Positions 24,687-32,762 of a stretch of DNA of 64,000 bases are shown piece after piece. The position numbers and the translations under genes were made by a program. The stretch is from Candidatus Altimarinota bacterium. Its GTDB lineage: Bacteria; Patescibacteriota; Gracilibacteria; UBA4473. Below the pieces are notes generated by a model, which worked only from the letters and a program-made list of their open reading frames with translations, made no database searches and was not told the origin of the DNA. The stretch spans positions 124,001-188,000 of the forward strand of contig JAHDHX010000001.1 in assembly GCA_020631075.1 (NCBI GenBank). Reading direction: 5' to 3'. Positions within the stretch are counted from its first letter, which is position 1. The number at the start of each line of letters is the position of its first letter.

Positions 24687-25181
24687 ATGAGAATTTATTG
24701 GTTACTGATCGTGATGAGTATGGGGATAATAACCACTGGGTGCCAGTGGGGGGAACAGAAACTGGCGGAGCCGCCCGTGCGGGAGGCTCCTGCGGTGCGT
24801 CAAACATTACGAACGGTAGACGTGTCGCTGCCTGCGCGGGGACAAGCGTGGGTGGTGGAAGTGGCCGACACGCCGCGGGCGCAGGTGCGTGGACTGATGG
24901 GGCGGGCGGAGATGCGTGATGAGGCGGGGATGCTCTTTGTGTGGGGGGAGGGGGGACGGCGGTCTTTTTGGATGAAGAATACGCTGATACCGCTGGATAT
25001 AGTGTTTTTGGACACGGACAAGCGGGTGGTGGAAGTGGTGACGATGGAGCCGTGTGTGGCTGACCCGTGTGCGTCACGCGGGCCGAAGACGGCCAATGTG
25101 CAGTATGTGCTGGAGGTCAATGGGGGGACTTTTGCGGGGGAGGTGGGGGATGTGCTGGAGTTTTCGCTGGGGAGTGAGTAG
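24687..25181 (+). CDS. DUF192 lipoprotein
   Basis: A 164-residue protein. The N-terminus has a hydrophobic signal and a lipobox-like GIITTGC, so it is probably a membrane-anchored lipoprotein. The domain has the family motifs TPRAQVRGLMGRAEMRDEAGMLF, FWMKNTLIPLDIVFLD and YVLEVNGG with the final E near GDVLEF. DUF192 is a small beta-barrel of unknown function. Starts at 24684 and 24687 are both possible; I chose the second from promoter spacing. Confidence 0.85.
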   Translation: MRIYWLLIVMSMGIITTGCQWGEQKLAEPPVREAPAVRQTLRTVDVSLPARGQAWVVEVADTPRAQVRGLMGRAEMRDEAGMLFVWGEGGRRSFWMKNTLIPLDIVFLDTDKRVVEVVTMEPCVADPCASRGPKTANVQYVLEVNGGTFAGEVGDVLEFSLGSE

Positions 25182-25208
25182 GGGAAAAACCATCGAGGGG
25201 AGATTGGT

Positions 25209-25237
25209 TTGACCAGCGAGCAGGCGGGCTCTAGACT
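25209..25237 (+). promoter_or_regulatory. Promoter of tRNA-Ser
   Basis: TTGACC, 17 bases, TAGACT, about 30 bases before the tRNA. It is among the best -35/-10 pairs in the window and supports TTGNNN-17-TANNNT as the main promoter form. Confidence 0.7.
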
Positions 25238-25268
25238 CCGCCGTGCTCTGACAAAATATGGCAAATAA

Positions 25269-25358
25269 GGAGGTGTGGCTGAGCGGTCGAAGGCGCTCCC
25301 CTGCTAAGGGAGTGTACCCGCAAGGGTACCGGAGGTTCGAATCCTCTCACCTCCGCCA
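25269..25358 (+). tRNA. tRNA-Ser(GCT)
   Basis: Class II tRNA of 90 bases. The acceptor stem is GGAGGTG/CACCTCC with discriminator G and encoded CCA. The anticodon stem CTCCC/GGGAG carries CTGCTAA, anticodon GCT, which reads AGC/AGT. The long variable arm is TACCCG-CAA-GGGTA, and the T loop TTCGAAT is standard. Confidence 0.96.
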
Positions 25359-25414
25359 GTAATTTGATTTTGGATATATTTTGGGAGGAGTGTCCTAGCT
25401 GTGTTTATAAAAAT

Positions 25415-25441
25415 AGCCCCCTGTGTGGAGGCTGTTTTTTT
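25415..25441 (+). terminator. Terminator after tRNA-Ser
   Basis: AGCCCCC and GGAGGCT form a stem with one mismatch around TGTGT, followed by a run of T. Confidence 0.75.
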
Positions 25442-25466
25442 GTGGCGTGGGGGAGTTGTTTCGAGG

Positions 25467-25871
25467 CTAATTCAACCACCAGATGCTGCACTGAAGCGCG
25501 GTGGCGAACAAACCCCATAGCAAGTAGGGGAGCTGGACGTAGGCCACCCAGCGAACGTGTGGCCAGACGGCCCGCACGGCCCAGAGGAGGGTGCCGACGA
25601 CGAGGAACATCCAGATGAGGGAGAGGGTCTGGTCGCGGAGGCCGAACTGGACAAAGGTGAAGGTGAGGTTGAAGAAGAGGTTGGTCGCGAAGGGCCACAA
25701 GAGTGCGCGGGGGAGGCGACCACGGAGGATCTGCCAGCCGACGTAGCCGAAGCTGAGCGCAATGAGGGGGTAGATGAAGCCCCACGCGACCCCGAAGAGC
25801 CACGAGGGTGGTGCCCAGCTGGGTTTGAGGAGGGTGGAGTACCAGAGGGTCATGTCGGTGAGGTCATTCAT
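25467..25871 (-). CDS. tspO: TspO/MBR family membrane protein
   Basis: A 134-residue protein with five hydrophobic helices. PPSWLFGVAWGFIYPLIAL matches the TspO signature (PPxWxFxxxWxxLY), and the W/N-rich helix FATNLFFNLTFTFVQFGL is also typical. TspO binds porphyrins and may help degrade them under light; no tetrapyrrole gene is nearby. ATG 25871 follows homology; the track start adds 14 unsupported codons. It is slightly shorter than usual (about 155). Confidence 0.88.
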   Translation of the reverse strand: MNDLTDMTLWYSTLLKPSWAPPSWLFGVAWGFIYPLIALSFGYVGWQILRGRLPRALLWPFATNLFFNLTFTFVQFGLRDQTLSLIWMFLVVGTLLWAVRAVWPHVRWVAYVQLPYLLWGLFATALQCSIWWLN

Positions 25872-25933
25872 AGTTTGTGTGTGTGATGTGATGCTGGTGC
25901 GATGGCCTCTCAAAATAATATCAGGAATGAGTC

Positions 25934-26383
25934 CTATTTATAGTAAACGCGAATGGCGCGATCTTTGCCCTCGCCGACGGAGTCGGAGGTGAGGTCGGGG
26001 TGGGATTTGACCAGCCAGAGGTGGACGAGGCGGCGAGTGGCGGGGTGCATGGGTTTGAGTTTGATCTCTGACAGGCCCTGCTCGCGCATGAGGTCGATAG
26101 TTTTTTGGACCTTGGCGTAGATGCGCTCATGCTGGGCGCGGCGGTAGCCGTCAACGTCGAGGGTGACGAAGACTTTTTCGTTGCATTGCTTCCAGAGGAG
26201 GTTTTTGAGCAGGGTCTGGAGGGCGTTGAGCACGCTGCCGTTGCGGCCGATGAGTTTGGGGGGGTGGTCGGTTTCGATGTTGATCATATAATGACCTGAC
26301 TCTTCGGAGACGGTGACGTAGGCGTAGTCGGCTTGGTAGGAATCAAGCAGGAGTTTGATGGTTCGTTGAATTATGGTTTCCAT
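25934..26383 (-). CDS. khpB: KhpB/Jag-like KH-R3H RNA-binding protein
   Basis: A 149-residue protein. A type II KH domain carries PPKLIGRNGSVLNALQTLL, followed by an R3H domain with YRRAQHERI and MHPATRRLVHLWL. The N-terminal Jag-N domain of Bacillus SpoIIIJ-associated protein is missing, as in shorter family members. KhpB acts as a global RNA-binding protein with KhpA in Firmicutes. Its usual neighbours yidC, rnpA and rpmH are not here; folB lies upstream, 29 bases away and probably co-transcribed. Confidence 0.88.
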   Translation of the reverse strand: METIIQRTIKLLLDSYQADYAYVTVSEESGHYMINIETDHPPKLIGRNGSVLNALQTLLKNLLWKQCNEKVFVTLDVDGYRRAQHERIYAKVQKTIDLMREQGLSEIKLKPMHPATRRLVHLWLVKSHPDLTSDSVGEGKDRAIRVYYK

Positions 26384-26412
26384 GAGGGGGGACAAAAGGA
26401 TCATTGGTAAAA

Positions 26413-26790
26413 CTAGGCTGCGGGAGGGGGGCTGTCAACGGGGGGCCACTGGACGGTGACGCTGCCTTGGGGGAAGGGGCGTTTGGTAATAGTCAGGCGC
26501 TGGGGGGTGATGTGCTGGCTGGTGAGGCGCTGGTGAAGAGTGGTGAGGAGAGATTCGACGAGGTGGGTGGGGGGGAGGTCGGCGAGGGAGATGATGACGT
26601 CGTAGACGGTTTGGTAGTCGGTGACGGCGGTGATGTCGTCGGTGGGGCTGTGCTGTGGGCTCGAAAACTGGACGGTGACGAAAATGGTCTGGGGGGTGGC
26701 GCGCTCCGTCGCGGGAACGCCGAGGTGAAGGGTGACGGGGATGTCAGTGAGGGTGTAGGTGAATGCTGGGAGGGGGCTGGGAAGGTGCAT
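26413..26790 (-). CDS. folB: Dihydroneopterin aldolase
   Basis: A 125-residue protein. LGVPATERATPQTIFVTVQF is the family opening (GxxxxERxxxQ), then TDDITAVTDYQTVYDVI with the conserved Tyr, HLVESLL with the substrate Glu, and a terminal VTITKR-like strand (LTITKRPFPQGSVTVQW). It cleaves dihydroneopterin to hydroxymethyldihydropterin in folate synthesis. Other fol genes are absent, but a PabB-like enzyme lies at 56.6 kb, so at least two folate-related steps are present. Confidence 0.85.
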   Translation of the reverse strand: MHLPSPLPAFTYTLTDIPVTLHLGVPATERATPQTIFVTVQFSSPQHSPTDDITAVTDYQTVYDVIISLADLPPTHLVESLLTTLHQRLTSQHITPQRLTITKRPFPQGSVTVQWPPVDSPPPAA

Positions 26791-26825
26791 GGGGAGGGGG
26801 GAAAGGTGAGTTGATGATTTTTGGT

Positions 26826-26853
26826 TTGACAGGGGGGGCGAGGTGTCTACGAT
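26826..26853 (+). promoter_or_regulatory. Promoter of the S10 operon
   Basis: TTGACA, 16 bases, TACGAT. Predicted start near 26860, leaving a leader of about 25-40 bases. No L4-binding hairpin was recognised in so short a leader. Confidence 0.55.
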
Positions 26854-26899
26854 CGGCCAGCTCTTTATCCAGAGTTAACTTTCCGTGTCAATCGTGTCA

Positions 26900-27259
26900 A
26901 TGACTAGCGCAGACTCAGCCTCGAAAAAGAAAACGAAAAAAGAAGCGGCCGTGCCGCCGAAAATTCGAATCATAGTGCGGTCGTTTGATTATACGATTAT
27001 AGATGAAGCGGCTCGGCTGATAGTCGAGACGGCTGAGCGAGGAGGGTCTCTGGTGTCTGGTCCGGTGCCTTTGCCGACCAAGATAAAGAAATATACTGTC
27101 AATCGGGCGATGTTTGTGAACAAGGATGCGCGAGATCAATATGAGATTCGCACGCACAAGCGCTTGGTCGACATTAAGGAGCCGACACCGCAAACGGTGG
27201 ACGCGCTGCAAAATCTGGCTTTGCCAGCGGGGGTGGATGTAGAAATTAAAATGGTCTAA
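26900..27259 (+). CDS. rpsJ: 30S ribosomal protein S10
   Basis: A 119-residue protein: the S10 fold begins at [15 protein letters not shown] and includes [16 protein letters not shown] and the loop [12 protein letters not shown]. About 17 extra N-terminal residues form a basic tail (SKKKTKKEA), uncommon for S10 (103 residues in E. coli). GTG 26885 is an alternative start. First gene of the operon, 14 bases before rplC. No Shine-Dalgarno is visible. Confidence 0.95.
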   Translation: MTSADSASKKKTKKEAAVPPKIRIIVRSFDYTIIDEAARLIVETAERGGSLVSGPVPLPTKIKKYTVNRAMFVNKDARDQYEIRTHKRLVDIKEPTPQTVDALQNLALPAGVDVEIKMV

Positions 27260-27273
27260 GTCTTTTTTGAATC

Positions 27274-27867
27274 ATGCAAGCTGTACTAGCCAAAAAAATC
27301 GGAATGAGTCGTGCTATCTCAGAAGAGACGGGTGCGGTGGTGCCTGTGACGCTCCTGCAAGTGGGGGAGGCGGAGGTGTTGACCGTGAAGACGGATGAAA
27401 AAGATGGATACAGCGCGGTGGTGCTGGGGGCATTTCCGCGGACTGTAAAGCAAAAAAATAAGAATCAGCAATTTAAGTTTGTGAAAGAAGTCTGCTGCGA
27501 AGCGGCGGGCGTGAAAGTGGGGGATAGTTTTGGGGCGGCGGCACTGGAGGGAGTGGCGGCGGTGAAAGTGACGGGGGTCTCGAAGGGGCGGGGATTTTCG
27601 GGAGTGATCAAGCGGCATAACTTTGCGCGGGGGCGTGAGACGCATGGTTCACACCACCACCGTGAACCTGGGTCAGTGGGGATGTGCTCTAAGCCTGGGC
27701 GGATCCTGAAGGGGAAGCGTTTGCCAGGTCAGTACGGTGCGAAGCAGGTGAGCCTGCGGAGTGCGAAGCTGGTGCAAGTGGACGCGGATCGCGGACTGGT
27801 CGCCGTGAAGGGGGCGGTGCCCGGCGCGAAAAATAGTTTTGTGTTTCTCTCAGCGGTAAGTGCCTGA
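27274..27867 (+). CDS. rplC: 50S ribosomal protein L3
   Basis: A 197-residue protein with KKIGMSRAI at the N-terminus, GVSKGRGFSGVIKRHNF (the peptidyl-transferase-proximal loop) and HREPGSVGMCSKPGRILKGKRLPGQYG. It is slightly shorter than the E. coli protein. The stop overlaps the rplD ATG by one base. The start has a T-rich upstream (TTTTTTGAATC) and no Shine-Dalgarno. Confidence 0.97.
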   Translation: MQAVLAKKIGMSRAISEETGAVVPVTLLQVGEAEVLTVKTDEKDGYSAVVLGAFPRTVKQKNKNQQFKFVKEVCCEAAGVKVGDSFGAAALEGVAAVKVTGVSKGRGFSGVIKRHNFARGRETHGSHHHREPGSVGMCSKPGRILKGKRLPGQYGAKQVSLRSAKLVQVDADRGLVAVKGAVPGAKNSFVFLSAVSA

Positions 27868-28502
27868 TGAAAGCTGATATGTATGACAAGACCGGAAAAA
27901 AAGCTGGATCGATGGATCTGCCTGAATCGCTTTTCGGGGCGAAGATTAACACTGACCTGATGCACCGCGCGGTGGTGCTGCGGTTGGCGAATCGACGAAA
28001 CCCGATCGCGCACACGAAAACCCGAGGGGAGGTGGTGTGTTCGACACGCAAGGCCTTCCGACAGAAAGGGACCGGGAACGCGCGACGGGGGGCGAAGTCG
28101 ACCAACCTGCTGCGAGGTGGTGGGGTGACCCACGGGCCACGTAACACGGTGAACTACACCAAGATGATGCCAAAGAAAGAACGCCGAGCGGCGCTTTTCT
28201 CAGCGCTGTCAGCGAAAGCGGCCGCGGGGCAAGTGTATGGTCTGGCGGAGCTGGGGATGGAGACGCCGTCAACCAAGAGCTTTGTGGGGGTGCTGGGCAA
28301 ATTGCCTGAAGCTAAGAATTATCTCTTTGTCTTACCGACCAATGACGTGGTGACGAAGAAGTCGATGGCGAACGTGCCCAATGTAGATACGATTATGGCC
28401 TCGTACCTCAACCCTTTGGATGTGTTGAAAGCAGAAGCGGTATTTTTTGTCGGGGACAGCGTGAAAGTTGCGGAAGAGACCTTTACCACTGTGAAATCAT
28501 GA
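27867..28502 (+). CDS. rplD: 50S ribosomal protein L4
   Basis: A 211-residue protein. HTKTRGEVVCSTRKAFRQKGTGNARRGAKSTNLLRGGG is the L4 extension that enters the exit tunnel, and HGPRNTVNYTKMMPKKERRAALFSALS is also typical. In many bacteria L4 represses its own operon; the very short leader here gives no sign of that. It overlaps rplC by 1 base and rplW by 4. Confidence 0.96.
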   Translation: MKADMYDKTGKKAGSMDLPESLFGAKINTDLMHRAVVLRLANRRNPIAHTKTRGEVVCSTRKAFRQKGTGNARRGAKSTNLLRGGGVTHGPRNTVNYTKMMPKKERRAALFSALSAKAAAGQVYGLAELGMETPSTKSFVGVLGKLPEAKNYLFVLPTNDVVTKKSMANVPNVDTIMASYLNPLDVLKAEAVFFVGDSVKVAEETFTTVKS

Positions 28503-28795
28503 CGACGACATTGCGAACAGACCAAGTGCTGGTGTCACCGATCGTGACAGAGAAATCTGTAGCGAATGCTGGGTATACGTTCCTCGTGCACCCGAAGGCG
28601 ACCAAACAAGACGTGAAAAAAGCGGTTGAAGACTTCTACAGTGTGGAAGTGGTGAAAGTGAATGTGATCAACTTGCCTGAAAAGCTGCGAACGGTGAAAG
28701 GACGACACGTTGTCCGCAAGAAAGCACCAAAGCGCAAAGCGATCGTGAAACTGAAAGCGGGGACTACTCTGGAATTTAATGCCTTTACAGCGTAA
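28499..28795 (+). CDS. rplW: 50S ribosomal protein L23
   Basis: A 98-residue protein with VSPIVTEKS, YTFLVHPKATKQDVKKAVEDFYSVEVVKVNVIN and the basic loop GRHVVRKKAPKRKA. It sits at the tunnel exit and contacts trigger factor and SRP. It overlaps rplD (ATGA) and rplB (TAATG). Confidence 0.96.
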   Translation: MTTTLRTDQVLVSPIVTEKSVANAGYTFLVHPKATKQDVKKAVEDFYSVEVVKVNVINLPEKLRTVKGRHVVRKKAPKRKAIVKLKAGTTLEFNAFTA

Positions 28796-29637
28796 TGGGA
28801 ATCCGACATCTGAAACCGATGACCAATGGTCAACGCGACATGAGCTACAATGATTTTGCTCAGGTGACTGCGGCGAAACCTGGGGTGAAGTCGCTCTTGC
28901 AGGCGAAAGCCAAGGTGACTGGTCGTGGGAATGGACGCATCACCGTGCGACACCGTGGTGGCGGGACACGAGCAAAGTACCGCGTGATTGACTTCAGTGG
29001 TCGAGACAAGCTGGGGGTGCCCGGAACGATTGCGGCGATTGAGTATGACCCGAATCGATCTTGTTTTATTGCTTTGGTGCACTACAAGGATGGTGATAAG
29101 CGGTACCGCATAGCCCACAAGGGGGCGGCTGTGGGGGACACGGTGCTGACGGCTGAGAAAGCTAAAGCGGTAGCGGGAAACCGTATGCAGTTGATTAACA
29201 TTCCAGTAGGGTTTACGGTGTATAACATCGAAGTGAAAGCCAACAAGGGGGGGCAAATCGTGCGATCGGCGGGTGGGTCGGCGAAGCTGATCTCGCTCGA
29301 GGGGGAGATGGCGCAGATCGTGCTGCCTTCGGGGGAGGTGCGGTTGATCCACAAGACGAACTACGCGACGATTGGGGTGATTTCCAACGAGGAACACAGC
29401 CAAGTGCGGATCGGGAAAGCGGGGCGGACCCGACACCGAGGTCGACGACCACAAGTGCGGGGGAAAGCCATGAACCCGTGTGACCATCCGCATGGTGGGG
29501 GTGAAGGGGGTTGTCCTATTGGTCTGACCCACCCGAAAACACCGTGGGGAGCGCCAGCCTTGGGGGTGAAAAGTCGTAAAAATAAAACGACAGACAAATA
29601 CATCCTTCGGTCACGTCACCGAGCTAAGAAACGTTAA
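28795..29637 (+). CDS. rplB: 50S ribosomal protein L2
   Basis: A 280-residue protein of normal length, with GRGNGRITVRHRGGG, the central SH3-like region and MNPCDHPHGGGEGG, which holds the conserved His near the peptidyl transferase centre. Starts in the rplW stop codon. Confidence 0.97.
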   Translation: MGIRHLKPMTNGQRDMSYNDFAQVTAAKPGVKSLLQAKAKVTGRGNGRITVRHRGGGTRAKYRVIDFSGRDKLGVPGTIAAIEYDPNRSCFIALVHYKDGDKRYRIAHKGAAVGDTVLTAEKAKAVAGNRMQLINIPVGFTVYNIEVKANKGGQIVRSAGGSAKLISLEGEMAQIVLPSGEVRLIHKTNYATIGVISNEEHSQVRIGKAGRTRHRGRRPQVRGKAMNPCDHPHGGGEGGCPIGLTHPKTPWGAPALGVKSRKNKTTDKYILRSRHRAKKR

Positions 29638-29649
29638 TTTTCCTGAACT

Positions 29650-29916
29650 ATGTCTCGTTCTGCACATAAAGGTCCTTACATTTGCGAAAAGCTGCTGAAA
29701 AAAGTGGCGTTGATGGATGCTGCTCCGAAAAAGGGGGTGATCAAAACCTGGGCACGGGCCTCGGTGATCCCGCCTGAGTTTGTGGGGCACACCTTTGGGG
29801 TGCACAACGGAAAAGACTTCACGCCTGTGTTTGTGACGGAAGCGATGGTGGGACACAAGCTGGGTGAGTTTTCGCCGACACGGAAATTCCGTGGGCATGG
29901 TGGTCGTGAACGTTAA
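29650..29916 (+). CDS. rpsS: 30S ribosomal protein S19
   Basis: An 88-residue protein starting [19 protein letters not shown], with [27 protein letters not shown] and [14 protein letters not shown]. It binds S13 and 16S rRNA in the head. Upstream sequence (TTTTCCTGAACT) lacks a Shine-Dalgarno. Confidence 0.97.
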   Translation: MSRSAHKGPYICEKLLKKVALMDAAPKKGVIKTWARASVIPPEFVGHTFGVHNGKDFTPVFVTEAMVGHKLGEFSPTRKFRGHGGRER

Positions 29917-29944
29917 AACTAAGAGTGTTCTAAAAAATATTGCT

Positions 29945-30274
29945 ATGATTGCACATTTGCGCCGTATCCGAATCTCACCGAAGAAGCTCAACCTCGTGGC
30001 TGGGCTGGTGCGAGGTATGTCTGCTCAAGAAGCCTTAACGACGTTGCAGTTTACGAACAAGAAAGCGGCGGCGTTCTTGTATAAAGCGATTCGCTCAGCG
30101 GTGGCGAATGCGGAGCATAATGACTCTGTGACGGCGGATAAGCTGATGGTCGACACAATTATCGTTAATAAAGCGGGGACAATGCGTCGGTTTTTGCCTT
30201 CGGCGCGTGGGCGAGCCCTGCCCCTGAGTAAGCCTTTTTCACACGTTAGCGTTTCGCTGGCGGTTCAATCTTAA
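29945..30274 (+). CDS. rplV: 50S ribosomal protein L22
   Basis: A 109-residue protein with LRRIRISPKKLNLVAGLVRG, the central LYKAIRSAVANAEHN and the tunnel hairpin with MRRFLPSARGRALPLSKPFSH. ATG 29945 is chosen by homology; the track's longer start overlaps rpsS. Upstream is AAATATTGCT, with no Shine-Dalgarno. Confidence 0.96.
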   Translation: MIAHLRRIRISPKKLNLVAGLVRGMSAQEALTTLQFTNKKAAAFLYKAIRSAVANAEHNDSVTADKLMVDTIIVNKAGTMRRFLPSARGRALPLSKPFSHVSVSLAVQS

Positions 30275-30280
30275 ACCTTC

Positions 30281-30925
30281 ATGGGAAAAAAAGTTTCACC
30301 GATTTCACTTCGTTTGGGGATTACTCGTACTTGGAACTCGCGTTGGTACGCGAAGGCGAACTACAAACAGCAATTCCTAGAAGACCTTGAAATCCGTAAG
30401 TTTCTGCGAAAAGAATATGGGGCGGCGGGGATCTCGCAGATTGAAATCCACCGTAGTGCAACCAACGTTTCGGTGATCATTCACTCGGCCAAGCCGGGGA
30501 TCATCATCGGGCGGAGTGGGGAAAACATCAGCCAGTTGCAGAAGACCCTGAAAGTGAAATATGGTGAGCAGTTTGACGTGTCAGTGAAAGAAGTGCGCAA
30601 GCCTGATGGTGACGCGAACTTGATCGCGCAGTCGATTGCGGAGCAAGTGAATAAGCGGTTTCCGTATCGCCGAGTGTGTAAGATGGCGGTTGACCGCGCC
30701 AAGGAAGCGGGGGTGAAAGGGATTAAGATTTTGATCTCTGGGCGTCTGAACGGGGTGGATATTGCCCGAAAGGAGACGTACAATTATGGAACGGTGCCGT
30801 TGCACACGCTGCGGGCAAACATTGATTATGCGACTTCAACGGCGATGACGACCTATGGCGTGATCGGGATTAAAGTGTGGGTGTACCACGGTTTGGTCTT
30901 CAAGAATAAGGCGCTGAACGAGTAG
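30281..30925 (+). CDS. rpsC: 30S ribosomal protein S3
   Basis: A 214-residue protein starting MGKKVSPISLRLGITR, with the KH domain core KPGIIIGRSGENISQLQ and the C-terminal GIKGIKILISGRLNGVDIARKE-like region. It is the last gene of this operon: the usual followers rplP, rpmC and rpsQ are absent and a terminator comes 49 bases later. Confidence 0.97.
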   Translation: MGKKVSPISLRLGITRTWNSRWYAKANYKQQFLEDLEIRKFLRKEYGAAGISQIEIHRSATNVSVIIHSAKPGIIIGRSGENISQLQKTLKVKYGEQFDVSVKEVRKPDGDANLIAQSIAEQVNKRFPYRRVCKMAVDRAKEAGVKGIKILISGRLNGVDIARKETYNYGTVPLHTLRANIDYATSTAMTTYGVIGIKVWVYHGLVFKNKALNE

Positions 30926-30973
30926 TGGGTAAGTCGTCTAGCGTTGTGCGGGGATGTGGATTATAAGTTATAT

Positions 30974-31001
30974 AAAAACTGCCGAGTGAGGCAGTTTTTT
31001 T
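30974..31001 (+). terminator. Terminator of the S10 operon
   Basis: AAAAACTGCC and GGCAGTTTTT form a 10-bp stem around GAGTGA with a T tail. The stop of the converging nitroreductase gene lies 4 bases beyond. The stem also has A/T flanks for the other strand. Confidence 0.93.
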
Positions 31002-31004
31002 ACT

Positions 31005-31643
31005 CTAGAGATCGGTTTCGGTGGGGAGAGCTGAAAATTTTCCCAAGGAGTAAAGCTGGCTGACTGGTTTGCGCGGCATGGGGAGCTGTGCCTGGGTGGG
31101 GTCGGCTTTGCCCAGGGCGATGAGGAGCACGGGGAACCAGCCCTCGGGGAGGGCGAGGTGCTGAGACAGGCGGCGCTGGTCGAAGCCCATCATGGGGCAG
31201 GTGGCCCAGCCGTGGGTGGTGGCACTGAGGAGGAAGCTCATAGCGGCGAGGCTGCACGAGCGTAGAGCCATGGTGGTGCGCTGCTGGGGCGGGCGGTCAC
31301 GCAGGAGTGAGCGGCTGAGCTGGTCAAGCTGCTGGGGGGAGTAGTGGCGGTGGGTGGCCCATTCGCTCAGGATGCGGTCGTGCTCGGTCGGGCCAAAGTC
31401 GCGGTGACCACACACGACCACGGCGGAGCCAGCGGCGGTGAGGTGGGACTGGCCGAAGGCGATGTCTTGGACGGTTTGGAGTTGGGTGGGGTCTTGGATG
31501 AGGATAAAGTGCCAAGGTTGGGCGTTGTAGCCGCTGGGGGTGAGGCGGACGTCGGCGAGGATGGACTGGAAATCGGTCAGGGGGATGCGCACGTCCGGCA
31601 GAAAGTGGTGGACGGCGGTGCGCTGTTGCCAAGGGTTCGCCAT
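31005..31643 (-). CDS. Nitroreductase family flavoprotein
   Basis: A 212-residue protein with QQRTAVHHF near the N-terminus, LTPSGYNAQPWHFILIQD (the FMN-phosphate and ring contacts), LAAMSFLLSATTHGWATCPMMGFD and PVLLIALGKAD. These match NfsB-type oxidoreductases that reduce quinones or nitro compounds with NAD(P)H and FMN. The physiological substrate is unknown. It ends against the S10 operon terminator. Confidence 0.87.
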   Translation of the reverse strand: MANPWQQRTAVHHFLPDVRIPLTDFQSILADVRLTPSGYNAQPWHFILIQDPTQLQTVQDIAFGQSHLTAAGSAVVVCGHRDFGPTEHDRILSEWATHRHYSPQQLDQLSRSLLRDRPPQQRTTMALRSCSLAAMSFLLSATTHGWATCPMMGFDQRRLSQHLALPEGWFPVLLIALGKADPTQAQLPMPRKPVSQLYSLGKFSALPTETDL

Positions 31644-31694
31644 GGGGAGGAGGGGAATGAGTCGGGGGGAGGGTAGCGGAAGTGGGCGGGGAAA

Positions 31695-32750
31695 TCACTG
31701 CGTGATGTCCTGAATGGTGGCGATGAGGTCGCTGCGCTCGGTGTTGGATTTGGTGGGCCAGAGGGCGGGCGGGCCGATGGCCGTGACGTCGCGAGCCAGG
31801 GCGGCGAGGTGGTCGGTGTGGTTGGCGGTGGCGCAGATCTGCTCGACCTTGCGGGTGAGGGGGGAGAGCTGGGTCTGGAGCGTGGTGACGAGGGCGATCT
31901 GGGTGACGGTGTTTTTTATCTGTTCTTGGAGTTCGGCCTTGACGGTGCCGAGGCCACCAGGGATGTTTTCAATAATGCTGTTGGTGTCAGTGCTGCCGCT
32001 GGTGATGAAGCTGGAGTCGATGTTGGCGGCGGACTGGAGGGTTTGGAGGAGGATTTGTTGTTGAGATGCTTCCAAGTCGTCGGCCTCACCCTGCAGGAGG
32101 ACGGCGAAGGTTTGCTCTTGCTGGAGCTTGCGACGGTTGAGGCTGGCGAGGTGCTGGGTGACGGATTCTTGGTAGTCTTCGATGGCTTTGTGGTTGATGT
32201 CGTCGGAGCAGTCTTCGGCGCTGTAGAGGACGGTGAGGACGGTTTTGACGATGACGTAGGCGAAAATGATGAGGAGCAGGCCGATGAGGATCCATTGGAC
32301 GGCTTTTTTCTTTTTGGCGAGCTCGTCACCGGCCATGGAGAGGATCATGCCGTTGCCAGACAGAATGAGCAGGAAGACGGCGATGGCGCCCGTGATGACC
32401 ATGATGACATTGAGTGCGCGCTGCAGGTAGCGGGTGATGTCGCTGGCGGTGCCGGTGAAATCTTGGTCGAGGTCGACGAGGTGCTCGGGGCGCTGCTGGG
32501 TGGACTGCAGCCGAGCGAGGGCGCGGAGGTCGTCGGAGAGGTTTTGGTTGCCTGACATGGGGAGGCCCCAGAGGTCGTCGGAGGCGGCGGTGGCTTCGCG
32601 GACGGCTTCGTTGAGTGAATACCCGCCGCCCCCCGCGCCACTGGGGGTGGAGAGGCGGGTCTGGGCGGTGGCGCTGAGCGGAAAACTGAGCCAAGCGGCG
32701 GCCACGAAGCCACAGAGCAGGCACAAAAAACGGCGGGTGGGGGGGAACAT
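31695..32750 (-). CDS. Secreted two-helix membrane protein, VirB2/TrbC-like, with long C-terminal tail
   Basis: A 351-residue protein. Signal peptide about 1-29 (SATA-Q). Two membrane helices at about 114-138 and 151-176 are separated by a short KKKK loop, the layout of VirB2/TrbC pilins and of related CPR proteins. The second ends IIFAYVIVKTVLTVLY. About 175 residues of helical tail follow. It is third of three adjacent genes sharing this helix pair, 12 bases after the previous stop. No ATPase or other secretion gene is in the window. Confidence 0.65.
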   Translation of the reverse strand: MFPPTRRFLCLLCGFVAAAWLSFPLSATAQTRLSTPSGAGGGGYSLNEAVREATAASDDLWGLPMSGNQNLSDDLRALARLQSTQQRPEHLVDLDQDFTGTASDITRYLQRALNVIMVITGAIAVFLLILSGNGMILSMAGDELAKKKKAVQWILIGLLLIIFAYVIVKTVLTVLYSAEDCSDDINHKAIEDYQESVTQHLASLNRRKLQQEQTFAVLLQGEADDLEASQQQILLQTLQSAANIDSSFITSGSTDTNSIIENIPGGLGTVKAELQEQIKNTVTQIALVTTLQTQLSPLTRKVEQICATANHTDHLAALARDVTAIGPPALWPTKSNTERSDLIATIQDITQ

Positions 32751-32762
32751 GAGGGAGGTGGG

